A stretch of 64,000 nucleotides of DNA from Cenococcum geophilum 1.58 (lineage: Eukaryota > Ascomycota > Dothideomycetes > Gloniales > Gloniaceae): NCBI GenBank assembly GCA_001692895.1, contig KV748183.1:2666001-2730000 (forward strand), written 5' to 3'. Below are positions 12,567 through 23,344 of this stretch, piece after piece. Below the pieces are notes generated by a model. That model did not search any database. It was not told the origin of the DNA and saw only the letters and a program-made list of their open reading frames with translations. The position numbers and the translations under genes were made by a program. The number at the start of each line of letters is the position of its first letter. Positions within the stretch are counted from its first letter, which is position 1.

Positions 12567-13290
12567 ATGCTTAAGGGAACGGTCGCTGACCAAAATACTG
12601 AACTCGCTACCCTACGGCATAAGGTCATTTCCTAGGAAGGGCTTCTTTAGGCTAAAGAGTTCTTTAAGGTTCTTAACGAAGACCTAGCCTTTACATTTTA
12701 CTTAGAATCTAAAAAGATGAGAGAAATTAACACTATACTTATAAAGGAGGTCTTTAATAGAAATAAAGACCTGTTATACGCTAGAGATTACGAAGAAAAA
12801 CTTAAAAAACAGCTTAGATAGCTTCGGCTTTAGCTTTAGCTTAGCGCTACGCGTATATTATTCTTTAAATATTTATATCTTACCCTAGCTTAGCGGTCTA
12901 CTAAAATAGATACTCTTTATACTTCTAACGCCCGGGCCAAACTTTATAATCGGCCTATAACATTAGATATAACCCCCGGCTTAATAAGTAAGCAATTAAA
13001 TACTAGCTCTATGTATTTAGTGAGATAGAGTAAAGCTGGATTAGTTATAAGTAATAATTGCCCTTGCGTAGGGGCTGGGTTTAAGTATATACTAATGCTA
13101 GCCCTTTTTACGTAAGGCATTAATTATATTCGCATAAAAGAAAAGGAATTCCCCTTAGCCATTTGGATGTCTTAAGAGGGGGTTAGGTAATTCGGGCGCT
13201 AGAAGCCCGCGAGTTAGCCTAAATGCAAAGAGAAGTAGTAATTTTAAGTATACGTCCTATCTATAATAGAGTAAAGCTTTGGTATATAGT
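12567..13290 (+). pseudogene. Degraded coiled-coil protein, unknown function
   Basis: From the ATG at 12567 the frame reads MLKGTVADQNTELATLRHKV and then KKMREINTILIKEVFNR, followed by DYEEKLKKQLR. This is a charged heptad-like region typical of a coiled coil, with stops at likely Gln codons. After about 12850 the coherence fades. It lies just upstream of the repeat that brackets the MULE and could be part of that composite element or an independent gene. Family not recognised. Confidence 0.4.
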
Positions 13291-13369
13291 TTGTTATATA
13301 TTTTACTTCGCCTAAATAGAAGCAATTTATGTAATTCTTAATTCTGCTTTTGTCCCAACCTTTATAATA

Positions 13370-13700
13370 ACGCTCTAGAATTAGGATATATTCTAGGTAC
13401 GGCAATAATCTTTAGTCCTTTGCTGTAACCGACTACTTATGCCGCTATTGCGATCTACTTACCTTATTACTAAGGTAAGTAGATCGCGATAGTGGCACGG
13501 GTAGAGAACTGGATAAGGCTCTTCTAAGCAACGTTAACTGGGATCCTAATGAAACCTGCCTTGTTTTAATTTACTTTTACTTTTAAGGTATTAGTAAATA
13601 ATAGTTTATAAGCCTTTTTTGGGAAGGGATTAGAGAGATATAAATGTAAATGATTAAGAAGAAGCGGGCGTAGGAATTATGTAGACCCTAAAAACTAGTT
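13370..13700 (+). repeat. Left copy of direct repeat flanking the MULE/bZIP block
   Basis: The core from 13396 (ggtacggcaataatcttt) to 13700 (aaaaactagtt) matches 18367-18582 in the same orientation. The match includes a long shared block (ggattagagagatat, then agaagaagcggg and aggaattatgtagac). The left copy carries about 90 extra bases that include the hairpin at 13440-13497. Confidence 0.75.
13440..13497. repeat. 58-bp palindrome (hairpin)
   Basis: Arms of about 27 bases (tgccgctattgcgatctact and ccttag-centred complement) pair with two mismatches around a loop of about 4 bases. It is absent from the right-hand copy of the repeat, so it looks like a later insertion. Confidence 0.8.
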
Positions 13701-16700
13701 ATATATACTAAATCTACCCCTTCTAAAGCCTATATTAACTTCCTACTATATAATATAGCCGATAGCTCTTTGTTTAATATTAATTCGTCCCTTTCTGACC
13801 TTGACGAGCTCCTATAGACTAGGTGGGCCCGTCTAGCTATTACTACTAAATCCGCTGCCCCCTCGGGTGCTCCTTCTACTGCTTTTTTTCGAAAACTTGG
13901 TGACCGCCAGAGCAATCCAATTAAGCTCTTTAATACACTACTATCTCGCTAAGCCGTCCCTACTTCTTCGTATGAGGTTACTTAAGGTCCTTCGTGGCTC
14001 TGTAAGCCCTGGTTTATAGTATAGAACCGTCTAGTAGCGTCTTAAGTAAATATATAGGCTTCTGCGGAGGAGCCTTTCCCTGCTTTACCACCACCTAGAA
14101 CACTACCCCCTACCTACCGTAAACGTCGGGCTGCTTTCGCTGCCTTGGAATACTATACTGCGAGTCCTCTTCCTTTATAGCTTTAATCACTGTCGCTAGA
14201 AGTTGAAATTAAGCGTCTAAAGTGGAAGCCGAACCCCTAGTTATACCCCAATTTAGTACCGGTAGTAAAAAAGGGAGTTAACTTAATGCCGGCCCAATAC
14301 CTTCTGGAGCTATATAAAGGTGAAAATTTTAAGGATATTAACGCCGCATTTAATTAATATTAGGACTATACATTCTCTAAAGGCTTTTTTATTATTAAGT
14401 TGTCAGTATCTAGCCTAGATACTCTACAGCCGCGCACCATTTTCGTTTATAAGCACTATGGCGAGCACACCCGAAATTACCGCAAATTGGATAACTTTCA
14501 CGGTAAAAACAGCAGCCGTTAGCGAGAGGCCACTAAGGTGCACCAGATAAGGTACGGCTGGAGTATTTAGGTGGCCTAGAAACAGCTTATTAAGTATATA
14601 GGCTTAGTATATGGGTAGGTGGCGACTCTTACCTATACTAAGTATGGCGACCTAGACAATCTAGAGGCCTATACGCACGACTTTATTGCTAATCCTCTTG
14701 TATATATTAGCCACTAGGATTAACTACTAGAGGCTAAAGAGGTAGCCGTAGAGGCCTACGCTCTTAGGGCAATATAAGAGACCTATCTTACTACGTAACG
14801 TTAGCTTTCTGCACGGGAGTTATATATAAGTAAGAAGAAATACTACGGCTTAGTACGATCGTTAAGCGGCCTTCCTAGTGGAGCTAAGGGCCAGCCGCGA
14901 GCGCTCGGCGCGCTTAAGCTACTTCTCTACTAGTATGGATTTAAGTACCGGTCTTAATATACCTATATAATTAATCTAGAATTAGGTCGTCTAATTGCAT
15001 AGAGTCTTTAGTAGCTTGTGTTCTAGCTTCCTATCTAGGTAGATTTAGCGCAAAGGTTTATTACTAACTTTGGCTGCTAGATGGACGCTATATTTAATAC
15101 CAATCAATCCAAGCTCTTATTAGCTATTATTACTAGCGTTACTAATATAGGGTCCTCTTTTCTAGCAATGCAGTCGTTTATTAAGAGCGAGTCTTAGCTA
15201 GATTAGACCTTTTTACTAGAGTCTGCTTAGCAGAAACTTTGGAAACGGCCACCTAAAGTTATTATTGCCGATTTTGGTAAGGGCCTTACAGCTGCCTTAT
15301 TAGTAGGGCAGTTAATTGCAGTTGTTCTTTAGTACTGCCAGTGGTACGCTATAAAGGCAATAAAGAAGCGGATTAATAAGGGGATCTAGACAAAGGCTAA
15401 AAGGCCGTATAGCTACTTAGCGGAAGAAAGGAAGGTAGTAAAGGAACTATTTTGGCCCTATCTAAAATCTAAAACAGTAGCAGAGCTTAAAGCTAATCGA
15501 AAGGCAGTTCTAGATAAGCTACACCTATATAATAAGGTATGGTTTTAGATTATATACGTTAAAAAGGAGAGCTAGATAATTACCTGTTATATTAGGTAAG
15601 TTTTAGTAAGCTAGGGAATAGAATGTCGCTATAAGGTATTTGGATAAGCTTTACTATAGGTAGGCTTATAGTAAAGCTTATCTAAATATCTTGTGGTAAT
15701 ATTCTATTCCCCGGCTTAAAAACCTTATTTTAACGTCGACTTTTCCTTAACCGCTTACTCCCTTACTAGATACCTTTTAAATTTAGGTATAGCGGCAAGC
15801 TAACGAGGCGAGGGTATTAATAGAGGATTAAAATGCTTTACCAATTATCAATTAAGCCTTGAGGATACTATAATTAAGCTAAAGAGGTGAATTTCGATAT
15901 TGTGTAAGGAGTTAATCAAATCTAAATATACGTCCGAAATGTCCCTCCCCTAAATTATTACCCTAGATCTCTTTTAGCACCACTTTATGCAAATTAACGG
16001 CGTAGTGACACACTATGCGCTTAAGCAAATCTTTAACTCTATGCGTGGCGCGAGAGCTTTAACGAATAAGGAAAAGCAGGAGTGGGCCGATCGGGAGTAG
16101 AAGTAGGACGACTGCGACTGCGAGGACCCCTACCGATATAGCCTCCCCTATTGCTATATGCTTATTTAGTGCTTAATATAAAAGCTTCCTATATTGCCGG
16201 CTTTAATCCACCCTCGCTGGTATATCGCAACAAAGCTAATTACCGCTCTAGATTAGCAGCCGCGATATATTAAGGACATGGCGTTTTAGGGCGACCCTCT
16301 ACTAGAGCACCTGGAAGCTCTTACTAGAATCCGGCTATCGGTTCTTTGCCTCCTTAATATTATTAAGGACCTTCCTGCTAAAGAAATAGGCGAGCTTACT
16401 AATAAATTTAAAGACTTTGAGGTGGCTTAAATAGCTATTTTAACTAGATAGGTAGAGCTTCGATTGCTACCCAAGGGCGCTTTATTTAAGGTTCCTTTAA
16501 AGGCTCGCTAGCAGCCACCACCTAAAAAGAAGTACGGTAAGGCTAACCAGCGGGGTAAAACAAGCGCTGAGATTGCTAAACGTGCTGCCAACGTCGCTGT
16601 ATAAAAGCTCTAAAAGGAAAGGCAGGAGGAGGCCAGGAAGTAGAAGGAGCAGGTACTAAGTAGTGGCGTAAATCTTAGCCAATTTCTAATCCAAAACAAA

Positions 16701-16943
16701 GAACTAGCCGACGAAGTAGATATTAAGGAGGATAAGCAGCAACTGTTTAACGAGCCGTTGGTACTATATAACGAAGTTTTAGGGGGGTTGGAGAATAAAG
16801 TGGTCATTTTAGAAGCGGGGGAGGATAATAACTTATGGCTTAATAACGCGGAAGTACTCCAAGGTACTATATTAGACGATCCTCACCAAAATATTGGTAA
16901 GAAGGAGCCTATCGCGACCCATTCGGCACCTGACAATTATTAA
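13683..16943 (+). pseudogene. MULE (Mutator-like) transposase pseudogene
   Basis: One plus frame runs from about 13683 to the stop at 16943, broken only by RIP-type stops. The MULE transposase core is at about 15081-15350: MDAIFNTN, then TSVTNIGSSF and FIKSES, then IADFGKGLTAAL, then YCQWYAIKAIKKRINKG. The downstream block NLGIAASxRGEGINRG is also typical of fungal MULEs. The N-terminal third is Ser/Pro-rich (PPTYRKRRAAFAALEYY) with a DNA-binding-like segment. The C-terminus is charged (KKKYGKANQRGKTSAEIAKR) and ends DPHQNIGKKEPIA. The start codon is not preserved. The gene lies between direct repeats rather than recognisable inverted MULE ends. Confidence 0.85.
15596..15769 (+). other. Candidate 174-bp intron made of a palindrome inside the MULE gene
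   Basis: The segment starts GTAAGT and ends CTTACTAG, with CTTAAC (branch-like) at 15746-15751. Removing it joins CYI-R to RYLLNLGI, the junction expected for fungal MULEs. Its length is 58 codons, so the frame is the same with or without it. Most of it folds into one hairpin: about 60-base arms (15600-15660 and 15664-15725) sharing gggaatagaat and gataagctttactata. Confidence 0.55.
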
Positions 16944-17024
16944 GAGCCGCTACTTCTCCTACTCTATTAATCTGGCCGAGCGGCGTGTACTAGAGCTTAA
17001 AGGACCTATACTTAATTAGCTTGT

Positions 17025-17420
17025 GGTAATTTTATATTAATTTTAAGTAATACTAATAAGGGTCCTAGTAATCCTAAGCCAAAAGAGGTTAGTATTCCGT
17101 CGAAATTAAAGTAATGGCAATAGGGAGCTTCTGTAGACGCGTATAAGGCTTATAAAGCTAGCGTACTTACTATTAGGTCCCCTAAGGCCAAGCGCACACG
17201 TGGTAATAAAAAGGGAAAGGATTCTATTGAAATAGACGGCCGAATATTGGAGTATTACATATGTAAATAGTGCTCTGTTATTCAAAATTCTATTAGGTGT
17301 TAGTAATAGTGGCCCGTGCAAGCTTACTAATTACTAAGTAATCTAAGCTACATTGCGGATCTTAGAGCTTTAGAACTAATTTAATTCCGCTTAAATAAAT
17401 AAGAGTCTCGCCTTAGGAAA
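17025..17420 (+). pseudogene. Zinc-binding (BED-like?) coding fragment
   Basis: A Lys/Arg-rich stretch (SPKAKRTRGNKKGK) leads into RILEYYICKxCSVIQNS and then RC, a Cys-X2-Cys with a further Cys, as in BED-type or similar fingers of transposase-associated proteins. It lies between the MULE and the bZIP fragment inside the repeat-bracketed block. Family assignment is tentative. Confidence 0.35.
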
Positions 17421-17469
17421 TAAGGAACCGTTTGCCCCTACCATAAGCTTAGCAATCCCCCCTAAAATA

Positions 17470-17824
17470 ACGTAAGGCGTCTCTAAAAGCCACTATTAGC
17501 ACTACAACCATACTAGAAAATAAAACACGCCGCGGCCGTAGACCTTTTGGTGTCTCTAAGGAAGATAGTGCTGCTAACCCTGCCTTAGCTAAGCGCGAAA
17601 GCTATCTTAAAAAGAACCGCATTATAGCGTATAAGTGCCGACAGAAGAAGAAAGAGTGGGTTAAGGACCTGGAAATATAAGTATATAAACTTATAGCTGT
17701 CCGAGCGCATCTAAGATCCCATGTTGCGATGCTAAGAGAGTAGGTTCTATTGCTTAAGAACGAGCTACTCTCCCATACGAATTGCGGATGTAGAAGGCTT
17801 AATTCGTATGCTAGGGGATATTAA
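17470..17824 (+). pseudogene. bZIP transcription factor fragment (Atf1/ATF2 type)
   Basis: The frame reads TRRGRRPFGVSKED, then the basic region KRESYLKKNRIIAYKCRQKKK, then EWVKDLEI and a leucine zipper (VRAHLRSHVAMLREx, then VLLLKNELLSH). It ends TNCGCRRLNSYARGY and a stop at 17824. Basic-region spacing (N-x7-R/K) and the KKKEWxxDLE linker fit fungal Atf1-like bZIPs, which bind CRE-type sites. Only two internal stops occur. It sits downstream of the MULE transposase within the same direct repeats, which suggests capture by the element. Confidence 0.75.
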
Positions 17825-17829
17825 GGGAA

Positions 17830-18335
17830 AGAGGCCGGAAGATAAGACTGAGCTGGGAGATAAGGACGTATTTAAGCGTTTGGAGGATACCCTAAAGATG
17901 GACAAGGGTAAAGGGTAAGAAGCTACTTAACATTACTTCTAGAAATAATTTCCTTAATAGCTTATCTTCTACTAACGTCGGAAGAGTATAGAATTATGTC
18001 GCATTATAGCCTTCTTATCTACAAAAAAATGAAGTGAGATTTCTATATATTAGGCTAGTATCCCTCTTATTAATTCTTTAAGTAGATATACCATTTAATT
18101 TTATTTATCCGTTCGTAATATCCAATTACCGTAAAAATTTTCTAGTAGCGTAAGCCCTAGCGTGCTTTAACCCTAGGAACCCCGGATTACTCCCTAATAG
18201 CTCTATCCTTACTTTCCTCGTCTATGTTATAAAATATTCTTATATAAGCTGTTTTTGTAAGCGCGAATATTAATAGTTATTAATATAATTAAGAATTTCA
18301 ATTATAGAGTTAATTTTCCCACGGTACTCTGTAAG
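17830..18335. other. Spacer downstream of the bZIP fragment
   Basis: A short charged frame (about 17800-17910, KGKRPEDKTELGDKDVFK) follows the bZIP stop and may be its continuation in another frame. The rest is AT-rich without a recognisable gene. Confidence 0.35.
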
Positions 18336-18582
18336 GACGCTTTAAAGCTTAGTAGTAGTCTATATAGGTACGGTAATAATCTTTAGTCCTTTGCGTATAG
18401 AGTGGGGTAGATAACTAGATTAAGGCTCTTTTATAATTTACTTTTACTTCCTTAATATGCTTTGCAGGATATTGGTAAATGGTAGTTTTATAAGTCCTTT
18501 TTAGGAGGGGATTAGAGAGATATGGATGTAAATAATTGAGAAGAAGCGGGTGTAGGAATTATGTAGACTTTAAAAACTAGTT
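18336..18582 (+). repeat. Right copy of direct repeat flanking the MULE/bZIP block
   Basis: It matches 13370-13700 in the same orientation (ggtacggtaataatcttt through taaaaactagtt) and lacks the hairpin insert of the left copy. Direct rather than inverted orientation is unexpected for MULE termini. Confidence 0.75.
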
Positions 18583-18882
18583 AAGACCCTTAGCGGAGTG
18601 CCGCTAATGTGGCATAGCTTAGAATATAAGCGACTTTTCACTAATAGACAGCTAGATTTTATCACTAATTAATGGGAGTTCTTTATCTAACGATCCGTAT
18701 AAAACATAGCGTGATTAACCCAAACTGCTGTAGTATATCGTTTTATTGGATATTATTCCCTTTTTAAACCTACTGTAAGTATCTGCAGGCCAGCCTACGT
18801 GCTAGCGTAATAGATGGTTAGTTGGTTAAGTGGGAGATAGGGTCTATTAGGGGAAAAAAATTCTGCGTTAAGCTAGACCTAG

Positions 18883-19125
18883 TGTTAAACGGACGATTAG
18901 GAATGAGAACTCTATAGTATTGTAAGAGGCTCTAAAGCCTTACTATATATACTAGGTAGGTGGTAAATAGACTAACGACTACGTTGTTATTTAGTTAGTA
19001 ATTGGTAATAGAAATAGGTAATTTTAGTAATAGGTTAAGAGACAACTAAGACAAAATATGTAAATACGATCTGGGTTGACAGATAGTAGTATAATGGTAG
19101 TAAGGAACTCCGATTCAGGTCGACA
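18883..19125 (+). repeat. Solo LTR, copia-like family, copy 1 (243 bp)
   Basis: Starts TGTTAAACGGACG and ends GGTCGACA. The flanks CCTAG (18878-18882) and CCTAA (19126-19130) form a 5-bp TSD differing by one RIP-type transition. Blocks ggctctaaagcc and gactacgttgttattta are shared with the other copies. Confidence 0.8.
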
Positions 19126-19272
19126 CCTAATAAATAGTAGGAGGTTAATAATCCGTGCGCTTTAATAATCCTTAGTAGGTAGCGCAAGTCGCTAAGGCGC
19201 TAGCAGTAGACAAGCTAATAGTAGGTAAGCTAATAGTAAGAAATAGTACTAGATAGTATACGACTATACTAG

Positions 19273-19292
19273 ACACGGTATTAATACCGTGT
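19273..19292. repeat. Perfect 20-bp palindrome
   Basis: The 20 bases are perfectly self-complementary around ATTAAT (acacggt...accgtgt). It lies in the spacer between two solo LTRs and its function is unknown. Confidence 0.7.
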
Positions 19293-19435
19293 TGGCTATA
19301 ACTCGTATAGGAACCAAAATCAATATTATAGGTGCTTAATATATTAGCGGCCAGAGATTCTAAGTAATTACATTTTATGTTATTCTTTATCTGTTAAGTA
19401 TAAACCGATTAAAAGTATTACTGCTAAGCAAATAT

Positions 19436-19701
19436 TGTCAGACGGATAAGTCACTTATAAGAAATCTGTCGATTGAAGCTGGCTTTAGAAGCTCTCTATA
19501 TATATAACGTTGGGGTAAAAGACTAACAACGACACTGATAACGATTTGGAACTATTACTTAATTGCCTCTAAGTCGACATTGCTACTTAGTCGGTGATAG
19601 GTAATAAATAGGTAATAGAAAATAGATAGTAAGATATACGATGGTAAGAAACAGGGTGTGAGTTATAAGGTGGTACTTGATAGTGACCTTAACGTTTAAT
19701 A
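19436..19701 (+). repeat. Solo LTR, copia-like family, copy 2 (266 bp)
   Basis: Starts TGTCAGACGG, ends GTTTAATA, and is flanked by a perfect 5-bp TSD AATAT (19431-19435 and 19702-19706). It is the same length and nearly the same sequence as the copy at 45437-45702. No internal domain is present, so it is a solo LTR left by recombination. Confidence 0.9.
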
Positions 19702-19989
19702 AATATCGCTATACGCCTTATTTTATAAAAATATAGTTTAGTAAATTACTTAAAGCCTTAGAAAGTTCCTTAGAGTCTTATAAGTAAGTAGTAATTATAA
19801 TTTATTAAATTTAGTAAGTATTTATTAAACTGCTATTTCCTACTCTAGCGTTCCCTAGCTAGCTTAAAGTAGCTAAATTGAACTATGTTTCTTTTATTTA
19901 ATGCTATAAAACTTTTATAGGGTTTCCTATTATTTTAATAGGTTAGTAGTAGGTATTAAATAAGGGTTTTTTTTACTAACTATTTCCAA

Positions 19990-21150
19990 GGCAATAAGAT
20001 GCACCTGTTGCTACTCCTATTTTCTTAACGCTCCGTTATATCTCGCGTTCGAGCTGCGTAATATTACCCTTGGTACCTAAGATATGGGTTTAGGCACTAT
20101 GTTAAAATAAAAGCTTAATAATAGTCTTATGCCCCCCGAGTACTGCATAGTATAGTGGCGGGTAATGCCGTATTCCGGAGGTTACTAGACTGTACTTACT
20201 CTATAGAATTTCTTGGTCCATTTTAATTGGGTAGTTAATTTTAGCCCTATTCTAAATAAGAAGAAGGATGATATTTTTATGGCCTATTACATAAGCTCTA
20301 CTTAGTGGGGATCTGTAGTTGGTCCGCGCGTTAATGTTAGCACCTCTATTAATAAGATATTCTATAATATTGTAATGGCCTTTATTGTAAGTAACAATTA
20401 GTAAGGATACTAAGCTTTGCGCGTTAATGTCTGCCCCTTTATTAAGAAGGTATCTTACTAGGCTTTTGCAACCTTTCTGGACGGCATAGGTAAGTAGACG
20501 GCCTATAGTATAACGATACCTATTAATATATGCGCCATAGCGTATAAGAAGCTTTATAATATTATTAGATAAAGAGAGATAAGCGTTAGTAAAAGGGGTT
20601 AATTAAAATATAGGAATATAGGAATATATATCCCTAGAACGTAGATTTTAGTAAAGGATATTCTTTTAGTACAGATATGGTACTTAAGCGATACAGAGGT
20701 TGTTAACAATAATATGATTTTTAGCTGCTAGTAGCAACTCTACGGGCTTAGTATCGTTGCCATATTCGAGATTTACTGCCTTACTAGGTGTGTTAGCCAC
20801 TTTAAGTAATAATATTTTTGCCGCAGTATTTAGATAAAGATTTCTCTAAAATAGAGTAAGAGTAGAAGGGCCGTTGAATTGAAAGGTCCTGTTGGCGTAG
20901 AGGACGTCACGCGCCTTATAGTAAATTTAATAGTAAGTATATAGGATTATACTATCTATTCCCAATCCTTGCTCTACGGCTATTATTAACTTACATTAAA
21001 ATAATGATCGGAATTCCTACTTCGTCTCAATAACTAGTGTTTTGGCGGATTCGCCTAAAAGGAGCTTATATATTTAAATGCGTAGTTTAGGTGGTAGTTT
21101 AAGAAAAGGTCTACGCCGTGGCGGAGGGGTTTTTGTAGGTTAAGGCCTAT
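19990..21150 (-). pseudogene. Ankyrin-repeat protein pseudogene
   Basis: The N-terminal part (about 21000-21100) reads LKLPPKLRIxIYKLLLGE, resembling the short PELRxxIY box at the start of many fungal hypothetical proteins. Ankyrin repeats follow: GHYNIIEYLINRGANINART near 20370, QKGCKSLVRYLLNKGADIN near 20450, GHKNIILLLI near 20300 and GGHKTIIKLLF near 20110. The frame from about 21110 down to about 20000 contains only a few stops at likely Gln codons. Such proteins usually mediate protein-protein contacts and are common in fungal accessory regions. The exact start is uncertain. Confidence 0.75.
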
Positions 21151-21199
21151 AAGACCTTAAGCGTAGGGTTAACGTATTTTGAGTAGGCGTTCTTTAAGA

Positions 21200-21525
21200 C
21201 CATTTCTTAATGCTAGAGGGCGATACTGACGCTTTTTTTGGCGGACTATTGGTTTTGTAGCGTGTTATAGTCGTGGAATTAGTATTAGAATTGGTAAATA
21301 TTAAAGAGGTCTTAGTAGGTAGGGTAAGTGTTTATAAAAGAGAAAGCGTATAAACTAGATATAATTAACTAAGCGGGGAAGATTATATAAAAAATCTAAG
21401 GGACTAAAGAGTGCTAGAATGCTTATTTATATATCTAAACGGCGAAATTCCGCGCCGGAAAATCCTATATGTTAAGGCGAAACGGAGATTTTATTAGGTA
21501 TGTTAGTTAATTTAAGGACCATCTA
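21200..21525. other. Intergenic region between divergent ankyrin and C2H2 genes
   Basis: No gene recognised. The ankyrin gene reads leftward and the C2H2 gene rightward, so this stretch would have held both promoters. Confidence 0.4.
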
Positions 21526-22600
21526 ATGGAATTAACATAGTAGTTAGTGCTAGGGAACCCCCGTCCGCTAGGCACTTTAGATGCACTTTACTCTAAGAAA
21601 AGACGGCTGCCTTTATAATCCTCCTTATTTTCCCTAAGCTAGACTAGTAAGCGGAGTTAGGAAACTAAAACAGCTCCTCCTTATAATGAGCTGAAGAATA
21701 TATAAGTTAGCTTTAACAGCGCCTTATTAAGCCACGTTATAGTCTATATAGACTTTAGTTGCGCTACTAACTATATAAAAGATACCTAACACGTTAACGA
21801 AAATAGTACGCCCAGCTGTTCTATATAATTACTATATAGTAGCTCCCCTATAAACCCGGCTATCTCTTTCTATACCTTACCCTATTTCTTTATCTATTAA
21901 AACCTACTTAATAGCGAAAAAAAATGCAAGATATGTTCTAGATTACTATTATATAGAAGCTATAAAGACTACTTAGAAATATATAACCTTAACCGGAGAA
22001 GACCTTATAAGTGTATATATTCCGGTTGTAAAAGAGGATTTGTAAGACTTAGCAATCTTAGAGTTTATCTATTAACCTATAACCCTACCTAAGTAAAACC
22101 TTATAAATGCTTATATACTAAGTATAAAAGAGAGTTTATAAGAAGTACTAATCTTTAAAGGTATAGGCCGGTAAGCATAATTTAACATTAATTAGAGTAT
22201 ACACTAAGTAATTATAGTGCTATAGCAAGCAGCGCGATTATGAAAAATGCCCGCACTATAATGAAGAATTTAGTTAGAAAGATTTGTTGTAGAGGTAGAG
22301 TTATCTATTAATCTATATACGTAATACTAATATTATTATAGGCATAAAAGGCGTGGGTGCCCTACGCTTAAAGAAAAAGTGAAAGTAGTATTAAAGAAAC
22401 GAAGTTTAAAATCGCCTAAGTTAATAAATGTTGATAAAGAGTATTTTACGGCGGAAAGTGTGTCTGCTACTAATGAAGAGGAATTAGATCTTAAATAAGT
22501 GGTTATATTAATAAAGTGGGAAGGCGTGGGAAGTACGAAGCGCTTCTTAAAACGAGTCTCTACGTAGTAAGAGCTCTAGAGAGGACCTAAATAAACTTAT
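21526..22600 (+). pseudogene. C2H2 zinc-finger transcription factor pseudogene
   Basis: A single plus frame from the ATG at 21526. A low-complexity N-terminus (to about 21915) is followed by finger 1 (KCKICSRLLLYRSYKDYLEI, 21922-21984), finger 2 (YKCIYSGCKRGFVRLSNLRV), finger 3 (YKCLYTKYKREFIRSTNL) and a further degraded finger (YEKCPHYNEEFSxKDLL) near 22230. Several Cys and His ligands have become Tyr (TGT to TAT, CAC to TAC), exactly the RIP-type change. The C-terminus is basic then acidic. It would have been a nuclear DNA-binding protein. Confidence 0.75.
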
Positions 22601-22616
22601 ATAGTTATAGTATTAA

Positions 22617-22729
22617 TATGCTTAGCAGTAACAATAAATAAATATATAGATTTTTTATCACCTTATAAATATACTTGGTAGTAAGGGTATAAAAATATAT
22701 AGATTTTTTATTATACCCTAAATTGGCTT
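22617..22729. repeat. Short duplicated motif next to the hAT element
   Basis: The phrases cttagcagtaacaata / cttagcggtaacagtg and atatagattttttat each occur twice within about 110 bp. This looks like a local tandem duplication flanking the hAT insertion site. Confidence 0.4.
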
Positions 22730-23039
22730 AGCGGTAACAGTGAGGTTTTTAATAAGCGAAATTCTAGCTAATAAAATATTGGCATTTGTTAATATTTGCA
22801 GTGTTAATATTAAAATATTGGCAATAATTTAAATAAAATTATTATAATAGAAATATACTATTTAAAAATAAATATTATATAAATTATTGGTATAGATTGG
22901 CAGTTTTATAATATATTCTTGTGTGTAGAAGTATTTATATATTATAAAATGTCTTAGTATGCACTGCCTTACTAAAATCAATTAATTTAAATATTTTTAG
23001 CCAGGCAGGTATTACGATAAATAACTTAAGCTGGTTGGT

Positions 23040-23112
23040 AGGTAGAGACACAGAATTGTATAAGTGATCTGTTTTATTTAAGGTGGCTCTAAGAGCCCTA
23101 ATATATATAAGG
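23040..23112 (+). repeat. Partial copia-like LTR fragment
   Basis: The phrase tgtataagtgatctg, then ggtggctctaagagccc and tatatataagg resembles the first 70 bases of the solo LTR family (18883, 19436, 40461, 45437). Downstream similarity is lost and no TSD was found. Confidence 0.35.
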
Positions 23113-23344
23113 AAAATAACCCTAGTTCGACCTTTGGTGTCTGTAGTTGTTCGGTATCCGTATAGTGTTTAACACTTTAGTAGTAAAGCTACCTCCGTGG
23201 CCAATAAATATTAACTACCCCTTACTATACTATAACTATATATAATTAAAGCTCTATATCTCTAATATAGCCTTTTTGCTCTGCTGTCTATGTTAATAAC
23301 TTTATAGTGGCGCAGTTGAAGGGTAGTTAGACTTTTTGCGACTG

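Noticed and set aside
13730-13915. Minus-strand frame of 61 codons
   Set aside because: It lies antisense to the N-terminal part of the MULE transposase gene.
16610-17321. Minus-strand frames at 16610-16807 and 17106-17321
   Set aside because: They are opposite to the MULE C-terminus and the Cys-rich fragment and show no motif.
13370-18582. Interpreting the direct repeats as LTRs of a retrotransposon
   Set aside because: They lack TG...CA ends and no reverse transcriptase lies between them; the enclosed transposase is a MULE.
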